A stretch of 40,252 nt of DNA from an uncultured Lachnospiraceae bacterium (GCA_902797185.1 CADBRV010000029.1:1-40252); one strand, 5' to 3'; counted from the first letter of the stretch, positions 7,823 through 16,384 are shown. The notes: generated by a model from the letters alone, not told the origin. A program made the numbers and translations.

Positions 7823-8524
7823 ATGGCAACCCAGAAACAGAAAATCCTCATCGTAGATGATGATACCAATATCGCGGAACTGATTTCCCTCTACCTTGCC
7901 AAGGAATGCTATGAAACCCGCATGGTTTATGATGGAGAGTCCGCACTGAAGGAATTCGAATCCTTCCGCCCCAACCTGGTGATCCTGGACCTGATGCTGC
8001 CGGGCATTGACGGCTACCAGGTCTGCCGCCAGATCCGCACCCAGTCCAAGACCCCTATCATCATGCTTTCTGCAAAAGGGGAAGTCTTTGACAAAGTGCT
8101 TGGACTGGAACTTGGGGCAGATGACTTTATGGTAAAGCCCTTTGACAACAAGGAGCTGGTCGCCAGGGTCAAGGCCGTGCTGCGCCGCTACTCAGACGAT
8201 TCCAAGGAGGAAGACGCGCCGGCACACACCGTTTCCTATCCGGACCTGGTCATCAACCTGGACAATTATTCCGTATTATACAAAGGGGAACCTTTGATGA
8301 TGCCGCCCAAGGAAATCGAGCTTTTGTATTTCCTGGCATCTTCCCCGGACCAGGTATTTACCCGGGAGCAGCTCCTGGACCACATCTGGGGCTACGAGTA
8401 TGCCGGCGACACCCGTACCGTGGACGTGCATGTAAAGCGGATCCGTGAAAAACTGGGGGACAGCCCCCATTGGAAAATTGCCACCGTCTGGGGGATCGGT
8501 TATAAATTTGAGGTAGACGGATGA
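7823..8524 (+). CDS. OmpR/PhoB-type response regulator
   Basis: The 233-residue protein has a receiver domain with the acidic pair D12-D13, the phosphoacceptor D56 in ILDLMLPGIDG, the Ser of MLSAKGE and the Lys of VKPFDN. A winged-helix DNA-binding domain follows, with RTVDVHVKRIREKLGD and WGIGYKF. It should act as a DNA-binding transcription factor controlled by the kinase encoded next. The start at 7823 is preferred over the ATG two codons earlier, because GGGAG lies 7 bases before it and only 1 base before the other. The stop overlaps the kinase start as ATGA. The regulon cannot be read from the sequence. Confidence 0.95.
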   Translation: MATQKQKILIVDDDTNIAELISLYLAKECYETRMVYDGESALKEFESFRPNLVILDLMLPGIDGYQVCRQIRTQSKTPIIMLSAKGEVFDKVLGLELGADDFMVKPFDNKELVARVKAVLRRYSDDSKEEDAPAHTVSYPDLVINLDNYSVLYKGEPLMMPPKEIELLYFLASSPDQVFTREQLLDHIWGYEYAGDTRTVDVHVKRIREKLGDSPHWKIATVWGIGYKFEVDG

Positions 8525-9945
8525 ACCTGAAACCGTACCTGAAAAGCATTTTTATCTATTTCCTGTTCTGCGCGGCAAGCTTTTTCGTCGTGTTCTTTTA
8601 TGGGAATTCCCTGGTAAAAGAGGCGGTGACCCATTCCGAGGCAAGGAGCCTGTACAAAGAGGCCAACAATATCGCTACCTCCTATGCCTCCCGTTTTTAT
8701 AACAATGAAACGACATTGAAGGAGCTTTATACCCAGATCAGCGCTTTTTCCGATTACCTGGACGCGGATATCCAGGTGATCAGCCCCACCGGGAAAATCC
8801 TGGCGGACAGCGAAAAAGGCTTTTCCGGGGATACGGAGGAAATGACCATCATTTCCGATTTCAACCCGACACAGGAATCCGGTTCCTATTACCAGATCGG
8901 CACTTTTTATGGCACCTTCCGTTCAGACCAGCTGAACGTACTCTCGCCTATCACGGTTTCTTACAAAGTGCGGGGCTATATCGCCATCCACAAGCCTGTG
9001 ACAAAGTTAAATTCTTCGGTGGACCGCTACATTAATATCGTATACAAGGTCTTTATCGCCACCATGGCGCTGGCTTTTGTAATCCTGGTGTTCCACCTGG
9101 TTTTTGTGGACCACCGGCTGGAAGTGATCCGCCGCACCACGAAACAGTATGCCAACCATGATTTTGGCAGCCGGCTGAAGGTGCGCAGCACTTCTTCCAC
9201 GCTGGGACAGATGTGCGTTTCCATCAACTCCATGGGGCAGGAGCTGAATACCTTGGAGGATGACCAGCGGAAATTCATTTCCAACATTTCCCATGACTTC
9301 CGCTCGCCCCTTACTTCGATCCAGGGCTATGTAAATGCAATACTGGATGGCACGATCCCGCCGGAACTACAGGATAAATACCTCAAAATCGTGATTTTCG
9401 AGACCCAGAGGCTGGACAAGCTGACCCAGAACATCCTGGACCTGAACAAGTTCGCAGGGGGCAGCATGATCCTGGACCAGACGGATTTTGACATCAACAG
9501 CGTCATCCGCCAGACTGCCCTTTCTTTCGAAGGGGTCGGAAAACAGAAGGGCCTGACCATTGACCTGATCCTCACGGGCGAGACCATGATTGTGCATGCC
9601 GACAAGGACAAGATCCAGCAGGTGCTGTACAACCTGATCGACAACGCCATCAAATTCAGCCGCAATGATTCCGTAGTAACTGTGGAGACCACAGAACGGA
9701 ACGGGAAGCTTTATGTCTCGGTAAGGGACAACGGCATCGGCATTCCCAAGGATTCCTTAGGCAGGATCTGGGAGCGGTTCTACAAAACCGACCAATCCAG
9801 AGGGCGGGATAAGAAGGGCTCCGGCCTTGGCCTTGCCATTGTAAAGGAAATCATCTCCGCCCATGGGGAAAATATCAGCGTCATCAGTACCGAAAATGTG
9901 GGCACGGAATTTACGTTCACCCTTTCCCAGGTTAGCGGAAACTGA
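8521..9945 (+). CDS. Membrane sensor histidine kinase
   Basis: The 474-residue protein has a first transmembrane helix near residues 10-28, an extracellular sensing domain of about 145 residues, a second helix near 174-195 and a HAMP-like linker. The dimerisation/phosphoacceptor box is ISHDFRSPLTS with His258. The ATPase boxes are DNAIKFS (N), VRDNGIGIP (G1), FYKTDQSRG (F) and GSGLGLAIVKEI (G2). It autophosphorylates and passes phosphate to the response regulator it overlaps by four bases (ATGA), which implies translational coupling. The signal is unknown. A strong terminator follows at 10085-10118. Confidence 0.95.
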   Translation: MNLKPYLKSIFIYFLFCAASFFVVFFYGNSLVKEAVTHSEARSLYKEANNIATSYASRFYNNETTLKELYTQISAFSDYLDADIQVISPTGKILADSEKGFSGDTEEMTIISDFNPTQESGSYYQIGTFYGTFRSDQLNVLSPITVSYKVRGYIAIHKPVTKLNSSVDRYINIVYKVFIATMALAFVILVFHLVFVDHRLEVIRRTTKQYANHDFGSRLKVRSTSSTLGQMCVSINSMGQELNTLEDDQRKFISNISHDFRSPLTSIQGYVNAILDGTIPPELQDKYLKIVIFETQRLDKLTQNILDLNKFAGGSMILDQTDFDINSVIRQTALSFEGVGKQKGLTIDLILTGETMIVHADKDKIQQVLYNLIDNAIKFSRNDSVVTVETTERNGKLYVSVRDNGIGIPKDSLGRIWERFYKTDQSRGRDKKGSGLGLAIVKEIISAHGENISVISTENVGTEFTFTLSQVSGN

Positions 9946-10084
9946 CAGGCATGCGTGATGTCTCATCAAGAGATGCCTGTTCCTTCCCAGGCAGGTGGCA
10001 ACTGGCTCTCTCGATGCAATTGGCGCGTTTTCACATGCCCCTTTCCCAGAGAAGTGGGAACTGTTTAAACAAATTAGAAAAAAG

Positions 10085-10118
10085 CGAAAAAAGGCTGGTC
10101 GCAAAGACCAGCTTTTTT
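10085..10118 (+). terminator. Rho-independent terminator of the two-component operon
   Basis: GCTGGTC (10094-10100) pairs with GACCAGC (10106-10112) across a 5-base loop, followed by six T (10113-10118). A run of A precedes the stem, so it may work in both directions. Confidence 0.85.
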
Positions 10119-10323
10119 CCTGTCCTTCATGAGAATCCATGCTGTAAATAGAGTTCCCATTATTTGCATGGGCTGTCCCGCCATTTTACAGGCGGCATCA
10201 TGAATAGGCAGATTGGGGGTAGATTGTTATAGACATGCCTTCCGGCATTTTTTCCTGCCCTTTTACTCGCTCCGGAGGGCAGGCAGAAAACAATATGCCA
10301 GATGCATGAGGATAGATAAACAT

Positions 10324-10394
10324 GGTGGCCACGCCATCGTAGTGCACATTTCGTGCGCAGGCGCGGCCTGCGTCATCGCCCTGCGGGCGATGAC
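10324..10394. repeat. Dispersed two-hairpin intergenic element, copy B (inverted)
   Basis: The outer hairpin is GTCATCGCCC (10372-10381) with GGGCGATGAC (10385-10394), a 10-bp perfect stem with a 3-base loop. The second hairpin is formed by GGCCACGCC and GGCGCGGCC with GTGCAC-like inner arms. It lies six bases past the stop of the NTF2-like gene at 10400. Confidence 0.75.
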
Positions 10395-10399
10395 ATTGA

Positions 10400-11173
10400 T
10401 TACTTCAATTCATTATGTCCCGGGCTGTAGCTGTGCTCATCATCCAGATGGTCATAGGGCTCCGGGCATTCCTGCAGCAGGTGCTGCACAACCTGGTGCA
10501 CGTCATACCGCTCGCTTAACGGCCCTTTCACCGTTACCTGGCAGGGTATCCCTCTCCACTGGGTGTGGGCAGGGTCATCATCGCTGTCCTGGTAAAGCTT
10601 ATGTCCGATATTAAACCCGTCAAAAGGCTGCCCAAACACCGGTACCACGCTCTCATGGATATATTTCCATTCGCCATCCACGAAAACAAAATCCGCTCCA
10701 TAATATTCCCAGGAAGCCGCACCTGTATGGGCATAAGGCTCCTTCTGTCCCCGCACTTTGGGATGCCCCAGCGTGTCCATCATGACACCGGCTGTCAGCG
10801 CCCAGAGACGTCCGCTCTTTCCGTCCTTTGCCATCTCGATATCGCATTCGGTGAGCCCATGGAGGCCGCTGGAACCTACGGAACGTACATCCCCGCCACG
10901 GAAGGAAGGGAATTCGTCTGTATCCGCTTTTTCATAAGTGTCCAGCACGCCCATATGTCCCTCGCCCATGGTGTGGTTGTAATAAATCTGCTTAAACCCC
11001 TGCATCATGCCGAAGTTGTGGGTCCAGGTGGAATTTTCCCCTTTGAACCAGATCTTGTCGAATTCTTCCCTTTCATAAGATACCGAATGGACATAGGCAT
11101 GATAGACCTTTAAACGTTCGATCTCCTGTACGCCCAGAGCCTGGTGCAGCCTTTCTTTAAAACCAAGTGCCAC
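10400..11173 (-). CDS. NTF2/SnoaL-like protein A (tandem duplicate)
   Basis: The 257-residue product has the NTF2-like (SnoaL) fold pattern: a helical start with IERLKVYHAYVHS, a central GSSGLHGL stretch and the closing strand motif VDGEWKYIHE. That fold serves dehydratases, isomerases and cyclases; the substrate here is unknown. By eye it differs from the next gene at about 36 of 257 positions (about 86% identical). Several changes lie where the ligand pocket would be expected (N53, K61, Q62, D111). It starts at GTG (11171-11173) with AGGAG six bases upstream. It is the last gene of the block, with a repeat element between it and its twin. Confidence 0.75.
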   Translation of the reverse strand: MALGFKERLHQALGVQEIERLKVYHAYVHSVSYEREEFDKIWFKGENSTWTHNFGMMQGFKQIYYNHTMGEGHMGVLDTYEKADTDEFPSFRGGDVRSVGSSGLHGLTECDIEMAKDGKSGRLWALTAGVMMDTLGHPKVRGQKEPYAHTGAASWEYYGADFVFVDGEWKYIHESVVPVFGQPFDGFNIGHKLYQDSDDDPAHTQWRGIPCQVTVKGPLSERYDVHQVVQHLLQECPEPYDHLDDEHSYSPGHNELK

Positions 11174-11214
11174 GCGCTGCTCCTTTCTGTCCGAAAAACA
11201 GACTTTTCGAATAT

Positions 11215-11281
11215 TTCATCACCCAAAAGGTGATGAAGCAGGCTATGCCCGCGCACGAAGTGCGCATTCGGATGGCATGCC
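11215..11281. repeat. Dispersed two-hairpin intergenic element, copy C
   Basis: The first hairpin is TTCATCACC (11215-11223) with GGTGATGAA (11229-11237), nine perfect pairs. The second is GGCTATGCC with GGCATGCC enclosing GCGCAC-GAA-GTGCGC. Compared with copies B and D, both arms of the first stem carry matching changes, which preserves pairing. It separates the two duplicated NTF2-like genes. Confidence 0.75.
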
Positions 11282-11310
11282 TCTCCATTTCATTTACGCC
11301 TCGCGCGCTT

Positions 11311-12084
11311 TCACTTTAATTCATTATGTCCCGGGCTGTAGCTGTGCTCATCATCCAGATGGTCATAGGGCTCCGGGCATTCCTGCAGCAGGTGCTGTAC
11401 CGGCTGGTATACGTCATACATCTGTGCCAGCGGGCCTTTGACCCCGACACGGCAGGGGATGCCCCTCCAAAGGGTATGTTCCGGATTGTCATCGGTCACT
11501 TTATACTGCCTCTGCCCCATGTTTTCCCCGTCATAACGGTTGTGGAATACCGGCACTACGCTTTCATGGATATACTTCCATTCGCCGTCTACGTAAACAA
11601 AGTCAGCGCCGTAGTATTCCCAGGATGCCTCGCCGAATTTGGCATAGGGTCCTTTTTCTCCTCTTACTTTCGGATGCCCCAGCGTATCCATCATGACGCC
11701 GGCTGTCATAGCCCAGAGCCGTCCGCTCTTGCCGTCCTTTGCCATCTCGATGTAGCACTCTGTCAGCCCATGGAGGCCGCTGGAACCTACAGAACGTACA
11801 TCCCCGCCACGGAAGGATGGGAATTCGTCTGTATCTGCCTTTTCATAGGTATCCAGCACGCCCATGTGTCCCTCGCCCATGGTGTGGTTGTAATAGATCA
11901 TTTCAAAGCCCTGCATCATACCGAACCAATGGGTCCAGGTGGAATTTTCCCCTTTGAACCAGATCTTGTCGAACTCTTCCCTTTCATAAGATACGGAATG
12001 GACATAGGCATGGTAGATTTTCAAGCGTTCGATTTCCTGCACGCCCAGTGCCTGGTGCAGGCGCTCCTTAAATGAAAGCCCCAT
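11311..12084 (-). CDS. NTF2/SnoaL-like protein B (tandem duplicate)
   Basis: This 257-residue protein is the twin of the product at 10400-11173. The N-terminal 50 residues and the last 28 residues are almost unchanged, while residues about 181-225 have diverged. Aromatic residues replace polar ones at W53 and Y111, which suggests a different ligand preference. The motif VDGEWKYIHE and the tail PEPYDHLDDEHSYSPG are shared. Its ATG overlaps the TAA of the upstream gene as TAATG, and its ribosome binding site (GAGGAGG) lies inside that gene, so translation is probably coupled. Enzymatic function is inferred only from the fold. Confidence 0.75.
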   Translation of the reverse strand: MGLSFKERLHQALGVQEIERLKIYHAYVHSVSYEREEFDKIWFKGENSTWTHWFGMMQGFEMIYYNHTMGEGHMGVLDTYEKADTDEFPSFRGGDVRSVGSSGLHGLTECYIEMAKDGKSGRLWAMTAGVMMDTLGHPKVRGEKGPYAKFGEASWEYYGADFVYVDGEWKYIHESVVPVFHNRYDGENMGQRQYKVTDDNPEHTLWRGIPCRVGVKGPLAQMYDVYQPVQHLLQECPEPYDHLDDEHSYSPGHNELK

Positions 12085-12905
12085 TATACATTCCTCCTCT
12101 CACGTTCATAGTAAGGCATGCCAAAGTCTCCCTCCGGACCGTAATCATGCAGCGGGTTGAGGGTGTAATACGGATGCGGCATATCCTCGTAAAGGTGCTC
12201 CCAGCCGAAGAAGGGGTCGTAAACGGTACGCTGTACCGTAGGCGTGCCCAGCTCTTCTTCCGTATAGCTGTTGTTTGGATCGTGGTGTACCCGCAGTGGG
12301 CCGTTCTGCCCGGTGGTTCCAAAGCTGTCTTTCCATTCCGGATAATCGCCATAATCTTTTCCTGCCGGGATGGCATGGTCATTGGTGATGATCAGATGCC
12401 AGATCTTCCACTCCCCCTGCTCCTTCATCAGGTCTGCGTAAACCAGGCCGAACATGAAACGGCAGTCCGCGGAGCCATCTGCGTGCCCTACGGCACGGGC
12501 GCCCTGGATGTAGCACATATACCTGGCGGTTTTCCCATCCTCCGCGATATGGAGCAGCGGGGAATAAACAGCGCTGTTATTTAAAATACCCCGTCCCAGG
12601 TTGTTTTTCCCATAATCCAGAGAAGGGTCCGCGTCACAGAAGGGTTTCAGCTGCGAATAGCGAAGGTCGCTGAGCTGTACCACATAGTAATTGGAAATAT
12701 CTTCCATGCCCGTATAAAAACCGGTGTTGACTCCCAAAGAAGCCGTGCGGCGGTTCTGCGGGAGGCGCACCCAGAGGTCGTTCAATTCCTTGCGGCGCTC
12801 ATCGCCTGCATAGCAGTAAAAATGCTTTGCCATGAGCTGCTTTACATCTTCATAATCCCAGAGGCGTTCTACCAGCTCGTCATCGGTATAATACTGTTTT
12901 CCCAT
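12084..12905 (-). CDS. NTF2/SnoaL-like protein C
   Basis: This is a 273-residue member of the same superfamily. It opens with a helix (VKQLMAKHFYCYAGDERR), typical of SnoaL-like enzymes where a Tyr and an Asp near the first helix often take part in catalysis, and closes the domain with GEWKIWHLIITND. A long C-terminal tail carries PHPYYTLNPLHDYGPEG, resembling the tails of its neighbours. It is clearly diverged from the A/B pair. The start has GGAGG a few bases upstream and lies 12 bases after the stop of gene D. A hydro-lyase or isomerase role is possible, but the substrate is not identifiable. Confidence 0.72.
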   Translation of the reverse strand: MGKQYYTDDELVERLWDYEDVKQLMAKHFYCYAGDERRKELNDLWVRLPQNRRTASLGVNTGFYTGMEDISNYYVVQLSDLRYSQLKPFCDADPSLDYGKNNLGRGILNNSAVYSPLLHIAEDGKTARYMCYIQGARAVGHADGSADCRFMFGLVYADLMKEQGEWKIWHLIITNDHAIPAGKDYGDYPEWKDSFGTTGQNGPLRVHHDPNNSYTEEELGTPTVQRTVYDPFFGWEHLYEDMPHPYYTLNPLHDYGPEGDFGMPYYERERRNV

Positions 12906-12917
12906 GGTCCTGCCTCC

Positions 12918-13649
12918 TTACATTCCATAACTGAAGGTTTCTGAAAAAGTCTCATATGGTTCCGGGTAAGCAGGTGGTGCCTGCAGCGGCCGGTCCGCAC
13001 GGTATTTTTCAAAAACGGTTTTCTTTACATTCGGCTCCGGGAAATGGAATTCCTTTACCGGGGCATAAACCGGGTCCTCCGGGAAAACCGGTTCCGGCTC
13101 TTCCCAGCTGTATCCGGACGCATGGTCCAGGTCCTGTACATACAAAAGGTGCCAAACTTTCCAGGTATCCCCTTCCCAGACAAAGTCTGCTGCCACGTAT
13201 CCTCTTTCCCAGTCGCTGACCTGCCCGCCGGGCGTCAGCTTCGTGTTCATGCCATGGATGGTCCAGATGCCTTTTGCTGTCTGGTTGTCGCCGGCAATTT
13301 CCACCACCGGGGCTGTCAGGGCTTTCATATCCATGATGCCCGCGCCGTAAACTTCTTCCGGCGTCTTGTCACCCAGCCTGGTGGGATATTTTTTCTGGAT
13401 CAGGCTGCTTTCTAATTTTGTCCTCTCCTCAATAGCTTTGTAGTAGCCCTTTACGGCATCTTTCCCTTTGTACGCGCCATCATTTACTGCCAGGCAGACA
13501 TCATCCGCCTTGGACCAGTAATTTTTGTACATGTCTTTTTCCCGGCGAAGCAGGTAATCCTGTGAGAAAAATTTCACCATCAGGTTCTGGATCGCGCGGC
13601 GCTTCTCCCATTTGTCCAGGAGCTGCTCTGAATTAAGCCTTCTGTCCAT
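12918..13649 (-). CDS. NTF2/SnoaL-like protein D
   Basis: This 243-residue protein leads the four-gene NTF2-like run. It has an initial helix with AIQNLMVKFFSQDYLLRREKD, a central IWTIHGMNTKL stretch, the superfamily closing motif DTWKVWHLLYVQDLDH and a tail PEPYETFSETFSYG. The start has AAAGGA seven bases upstream. About 190 bases without a gene separate it from the DUF2500-like gene; I could not identify a convincing promoter there, so it may be read through from the lipoprotein gene. Function beyond the fold is unknown. Confidence 0.72.
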   Translation of the reverse strand: MDRRLNSEQLLDKWEKRRAIQNLMVKFFSQDYLLRREKDMYKNYWSKADDVCLAVNDGAYKGKDAVKGYYKAIEERTKLESSLIQKKYPTRLGDKTPEEVYGAGIMDMKALTAPVVEIAGDNQTAKGIWTIHGMNTKLTPGGQVSDWERGYVAADFVWEGDTWKVWHLLYVQDLDHASGYSWEEPEPVFPEDPVYAPVKEFHFPEPNVKKTVFEKYRADRPLQAPPAYPEPYETFSETFSYGM

Positions 13650-13839
13650 GCTCTTGTCCTTTCTTTTGAAATCTTCATCCTATTATCCAGATCCTTTTTC
13701 CCGCGGTTTCTGCAGGGAATCCGGAAGCACTTTCTGCACTTTTATGGAAAAGCATTCATTCCGGGTGCTATTCGAAACGATTTCCCCGATTGTTCCGGGA
13801 TGTTTTTCATTTCTGCAAATCTTGCTCCAGCATCAATGG

Positions 13840-14238
13840 CTAATCTGCCACGATGCCGCTTTCCTCTTCCCCGGCGCAGGCGGTATCCCTTGCATCGGTG
13901 TTTTCCCTTGCACAAGCGGTGTCAAAGGAAACCAGGATTTCCCCTCTATGCCTCAGCATTCCACCCATGCCCACATCCAGCTTCTGGTACATCTCCTCCC
14001 TCACCTGGAAAGCCAGATGCTTTTGATCCTTCGGGAAGAAAAAGGCAACCTTGTACTCCTTCCGGTCTTTCCTCTGGATGCCGGTGCTGTAAGGAAAAAA
14101 TTCGCTCCATTTTTTCTGGACCACGGCGGGTGCTGTTTCTTCCTTCTGCGCCAGGTTGCGGATGCCTTTTGCCAGGTAAACGGCGATGCAGGCGGCTACA
14201 AACAGGAAGAACGCCCGGAATAACCATGCCACTGCCAT
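13840..14238 (-). CDS. Small membrane protein, DUF2500 (YhhM)-like
   Basis: The 132-residue product has one N-terminal transmembrane helix (about 3-23, AWLFRAFFLFVAACIAVYLA) and then a soluble domain with YKVAFFFP, MYQKLDVGMGGML and GEILVSFDT. This matches the pattern of DUF2500 proteins such as E. coli YhhM, in which a Y-x-L-x-x-G-x-x-G segment precedes a final GxxFxxF strand. The role of that family is not established. The last 25 residues are extra compared with YhhM as I recall it. The start has GGGAG upstream. It lies directly downstream of the binding lipoprotein gene and a strong hairpin. Confidence 0.6.
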   Translation of the reverse strand: MAVAWLFRAFFLFVAACIAVYLAKGIRNLAQKEETAPAVVQKKWSEFFPYSTGIQRKDRKEYKVAFFFPKDQKHLAFQVREEMYQKLDVGMGGMLRHRGEILVSFDTACARENTDARDTACAGEEESGIVAD

Positions 14239-14258
14239 ATTTTCTCCCCTTCCAACCG

Positions 14259-14285
14259 GAACCAGCTTTTCAGCTGGTTCCGGGA
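14259..14285 (-). promoter_or_regulatory. Strong 11-bp hairpin after the binding-protein gene
   Basis: CCGGAACCAGC and GCTGGTTCCGG form a perfect 11-bp stem with a 6-base loop in the gap between the lipoprotein stop and the DUF2500-like start. No T-run follows on the minus strand, so it is not a normal terminator. It could stabilise the lipoprotein message or partly reduce read-through into the downstream genes. Confidence 0.6.
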
Positions 14286-14323
14286 AAAAACTTTGTAAAT
14301 CGTTGCTTGGTTGGACGAGCCTG

Positions 14324-16171
14324 TTACTCGCTCTCGGTGTCTACCGTGTCAGGGACAGATCCTCCGCCATCGGTAGCCCACATATGGGTGTAGAGCTCAG
14401 GAATGATCTTGCCGCAGAACAGGTCCACGTTGTCCGGGATGCCTGCCACCCTGCTGCTGACATAAGTGTTCAGGCAGCGCATGCCAGTCAGGTTGACGGT
14501 CCAGTGCTGCTCTGCATAATACTGGTCCATCTTCTTGGCGATTTCTGTCTGTTCATCCAAGGTCGTTGCGGACTGGAGCTGGTCTACCATGTCATTATAG
14601 GTATCGTCCCCATTCCAGATGGATGCTGCCCAGCCGCCATCTACGGTCTGGTTGACTGCTGCAGTGATACTTCCGCAGGCGCCTGCTCCAGAGGATGCGG
14701 TATCCCTTGCATCACCGGAAGAAGTACCGATGGTCTTGGCTTCCATAAAGTTGGAAACGCTTTCAATATCCATGGTGACGCCAATCTGTGCCCAGTATTC
14801 CTGTGCCAGCGTCCAAAGGTCGGTATCATTGTCCGGGCAGGTCACTACGGTAAATTCAAATCCGTCCGGATATCCAGCTTCCTTCAGGAGCTCTTTTGCC
14901 TTATCCGGATCATAGCTGTAGGAATCCAGAAGGTCCTGGTCCCAGTCATCTACGCTGGACCATTCCGTGGTATTCGGGTTCCACAAGCCGGAAAGCTGCA
15001 CGTCACCGGCCAGGTTCAGGTATTTGGTATGGATCTCGCTCATCGGGATTGCCAGCTGCAGTGCCTCGCGGACACGGATATCATTGAACGGTTCCTGGTT
15101 GCACTTCATTGCCAGGTATTCCGGGTTTGCGCTGTAAAGGCTTTGTACATAGTAATCACTGCCGGACTGGGCAATCTGCTGTGCCTCAGAATCGTTGACC
15201 AGGTTGGCACGCTCGGAACCGAAGATGTCCAGCTTGCCAGAGGTGAACTGGGTTACGATGTTGGTCGAATCCGCGATATACAGGCAGGTAATGGTATCCA
15301 GGTAAGGAAGCTGGTTGCCATCCGCGTCTGTGTCATAGTAATTGTCATTCTTTGCCAATACGACTTTCTGGCCTGCTTCAAAGTCTTTGATATAGAACGG
15401 GCCGGTGCCGCAGGCGTAATGGTAATCCGTCTTCTGGTCATCTGTCAGGTTATCCCATTCCGGACCGCCGATCTTGACGAACTGGGTCATGAAATTAGCA
15501 ACTGTTACTTCGTCGCCGCTGGTCAGATGGAAGACAACAGTGGTATCATCCGGAGCGTCTACGGATTCCAGCATGGACAGGTTGTGTGCCCAGTTTGCCT
15601 CGGTCTTCATCGGCTCCGTAAAACCACTGCCGGTACCGCAGAGGCGGTCATAGCTCCACTTTACATCGTTGGCGGTCAAAAGACGTCCGCCGTAATAATC
15701 GTATTTGTCATCCAGCTTGCAGAAATGCACGTCATCCCGCAGCGTGACGGTCAGGGTCTTGGCATCCTCGTCTACTGTCCAGGATTTTGCCAGCTGGCCT
15801 TTCAATGCATCTGCCGGCACGTTATCGCCCTGTACGTCATAGCCGGAATCCGGGTCATAGGTCCAAAGCCCTTCCAGGAACAGGTCCCAGCCTACCGTAT
15901 CGCCAATCGCCGGGTCAAAGTAAGCATCGATGTCGCCGTTGGAATAAACGGTAATATTCCCGCCATACACCGGGTCGCCCCAGCTGGTAGGCAGCGTGGA
16001 ACCGCCCAGGTCTACTGTAGAAGCCGTTCCGGATGCGCTCCCGGAGCTGGTACCGGAAGCGGTTCCGGAAGCAGCGCCTGCTTTTGCCCCTCCCGAACCA
16101 CAGCCGGCCACCATCGTGCCTGCCATCGCCAGCGCTAATAGCACAGACAACGCTTTTTTCACCTTTCTCAT
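14324..16171 (-). CDS. Substrate-binding lipoprotein of an oligopeptide-type ABC transporter
   Basis: The 615-residue product is a family 5 (OppA/DppA-like) extracellular solute-binding protein. It has a lipoprotein signal: a basic head, a hydrophobic core and a VAGC lipobox with lipidated C24, then a Gly/Ser/Ala linker. The mature protein carries typical features such as YACGTGPFYIKDFEAGQ, PLRYIPE-like helix positions and LAQEYWAQIGV. It should sit on the outer membrane face and deliver ligand to the OppBC-type permeases. Despite the family name, such proteins also bind sugars, nickel and other small molecules. The ATG at 16171 has GGAGG about eight bases upstream; the frame is open further, but the signal peptide begins here. 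Confidence 0.92.
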   Translation of the reverse strand: MRKVKKALSVLLALAMAGTMVAGCGSGGAKAGAASGTASGTSSGSASGTASTVDLGGSTLPTSWGDPVYGGNITVYSNGDIDAYFDPAIGDTVGWDLFLEGLWTYDPDSGYDVQGDNVPADALKGQLAKSWTVDEDAKTLTVTLRDDVHFCKLDDKYDYYGGRLLTANDVKWSYDRLCGTGSGFTEPMKTEANWAHNLSMLESVDAPDDTTVVFHLTSGDEVTVANFMTQFVKIGGPEWDNLTDDQKTDYHYACGTGPFYIKDFEAGQKVVLAKNDNYYDTDADGNQLPYLDTITCLYIADSTNIVTQFTSGKLDIFGSERANLVNDSEAQQIAQSGSDYYVQSLYSANPEYLAMKCNQEPFNDIRVREALQLAIPMSEIHTKYLNLAGDVQLSGLWNPNTTEWSSVDDWDQDLLDSYSYDPDKAKELLKEAGYPDGFEFTVVTCPDNDTDLWTLAQEYWAQIGVTMDIESVSNFMEAKTIGTSSGDARDTASSGAGACGSITAAVNQTVDGGWAASIWNGDDTYNDMVDQLQSATTLDEQTEIAKKMDQYYAEQHWTVNLTGMRCLNTYVSSRVAGIPDNVDLFCGKIIPELYTHMWATDGGGSVPDTVDTESE

Positions 16172-16275
16172 CTTTTTTCCTCCTTTTCTCTTTTCCCGCC
16201 CGGCCATCCCCTGCCGGATCGGATGCTTCGCCCCGCAGGGCAGATAAAAAATGAGACCTCTCAAAATTTACTTTT

Positions 16276-16304
16276 ATTTTAAAAACCGGTGCCTGTTTTG
16301 TGAA
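16276..16304 (-). promoter_or_regulatory. Candidate promoter of the binding-protein gene
   Basis: On the minus strand, TTCACA (16299-16304) and TAAAAT (16276-16281) are spaced exactly 17 bases apart, about 105 bases upstream of the lipoprotein ATG. This would allow the lipoprotein to be expressed separately from the upstream regulator. Confidence 0.55.
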
Positions 16305-16345
16305 ATTGAGAATCGGCATGGAGCTATATTCGATAAGGAATGAGA

Positions 16346-16384
16346 AAAAGCCGTCAGAATGCTCAAAAGCATCTGGCGGCTTTC
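16346..16384 (-). terminator. Probable terminator of the LysR gene
   Basis: On the minus strand, AGCCGCCAGATGCT pairs with AGCATTCTGACGGCT (one bulge, one G-T pair) and is followed by TTTTC. It lies about 160 bases after the LysR stop and upstream of the lipoprotein promoter. Confidence 0.65.

Larger units (their letters stand above)
9946..10399. other. Convergent intergenic region after the histidine kinase gene
   Basis: This region separates the plus-strand kinase from the minus-strand NTF2-like genes. It holds a hairpin right after the kinase stop (ACAGGCAT with ATGCCTGT around TGATG-TCT-CATCA, about 9947-9982), a terminator (10085-10118) and dispersed element copy B (10324-10394). No gene is supported between them. 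Confidence 0.55.

Noticed and set aside
10254..10283. Terminator hairpin for the NTF2-like operon (CCTGCCC/GGGCAGG)
   Set aside because: On the minus strand it is followed by A and not T, and the loop is long; it may still be a stable RNA end but is not a normal terminator.
14186..16138. Plus-strand reading frame of 650 codons
   Set aside because: It is antisense to the binding lipoprotein gene, which has a clear signal peptide, lipobox and ribosome binding site.
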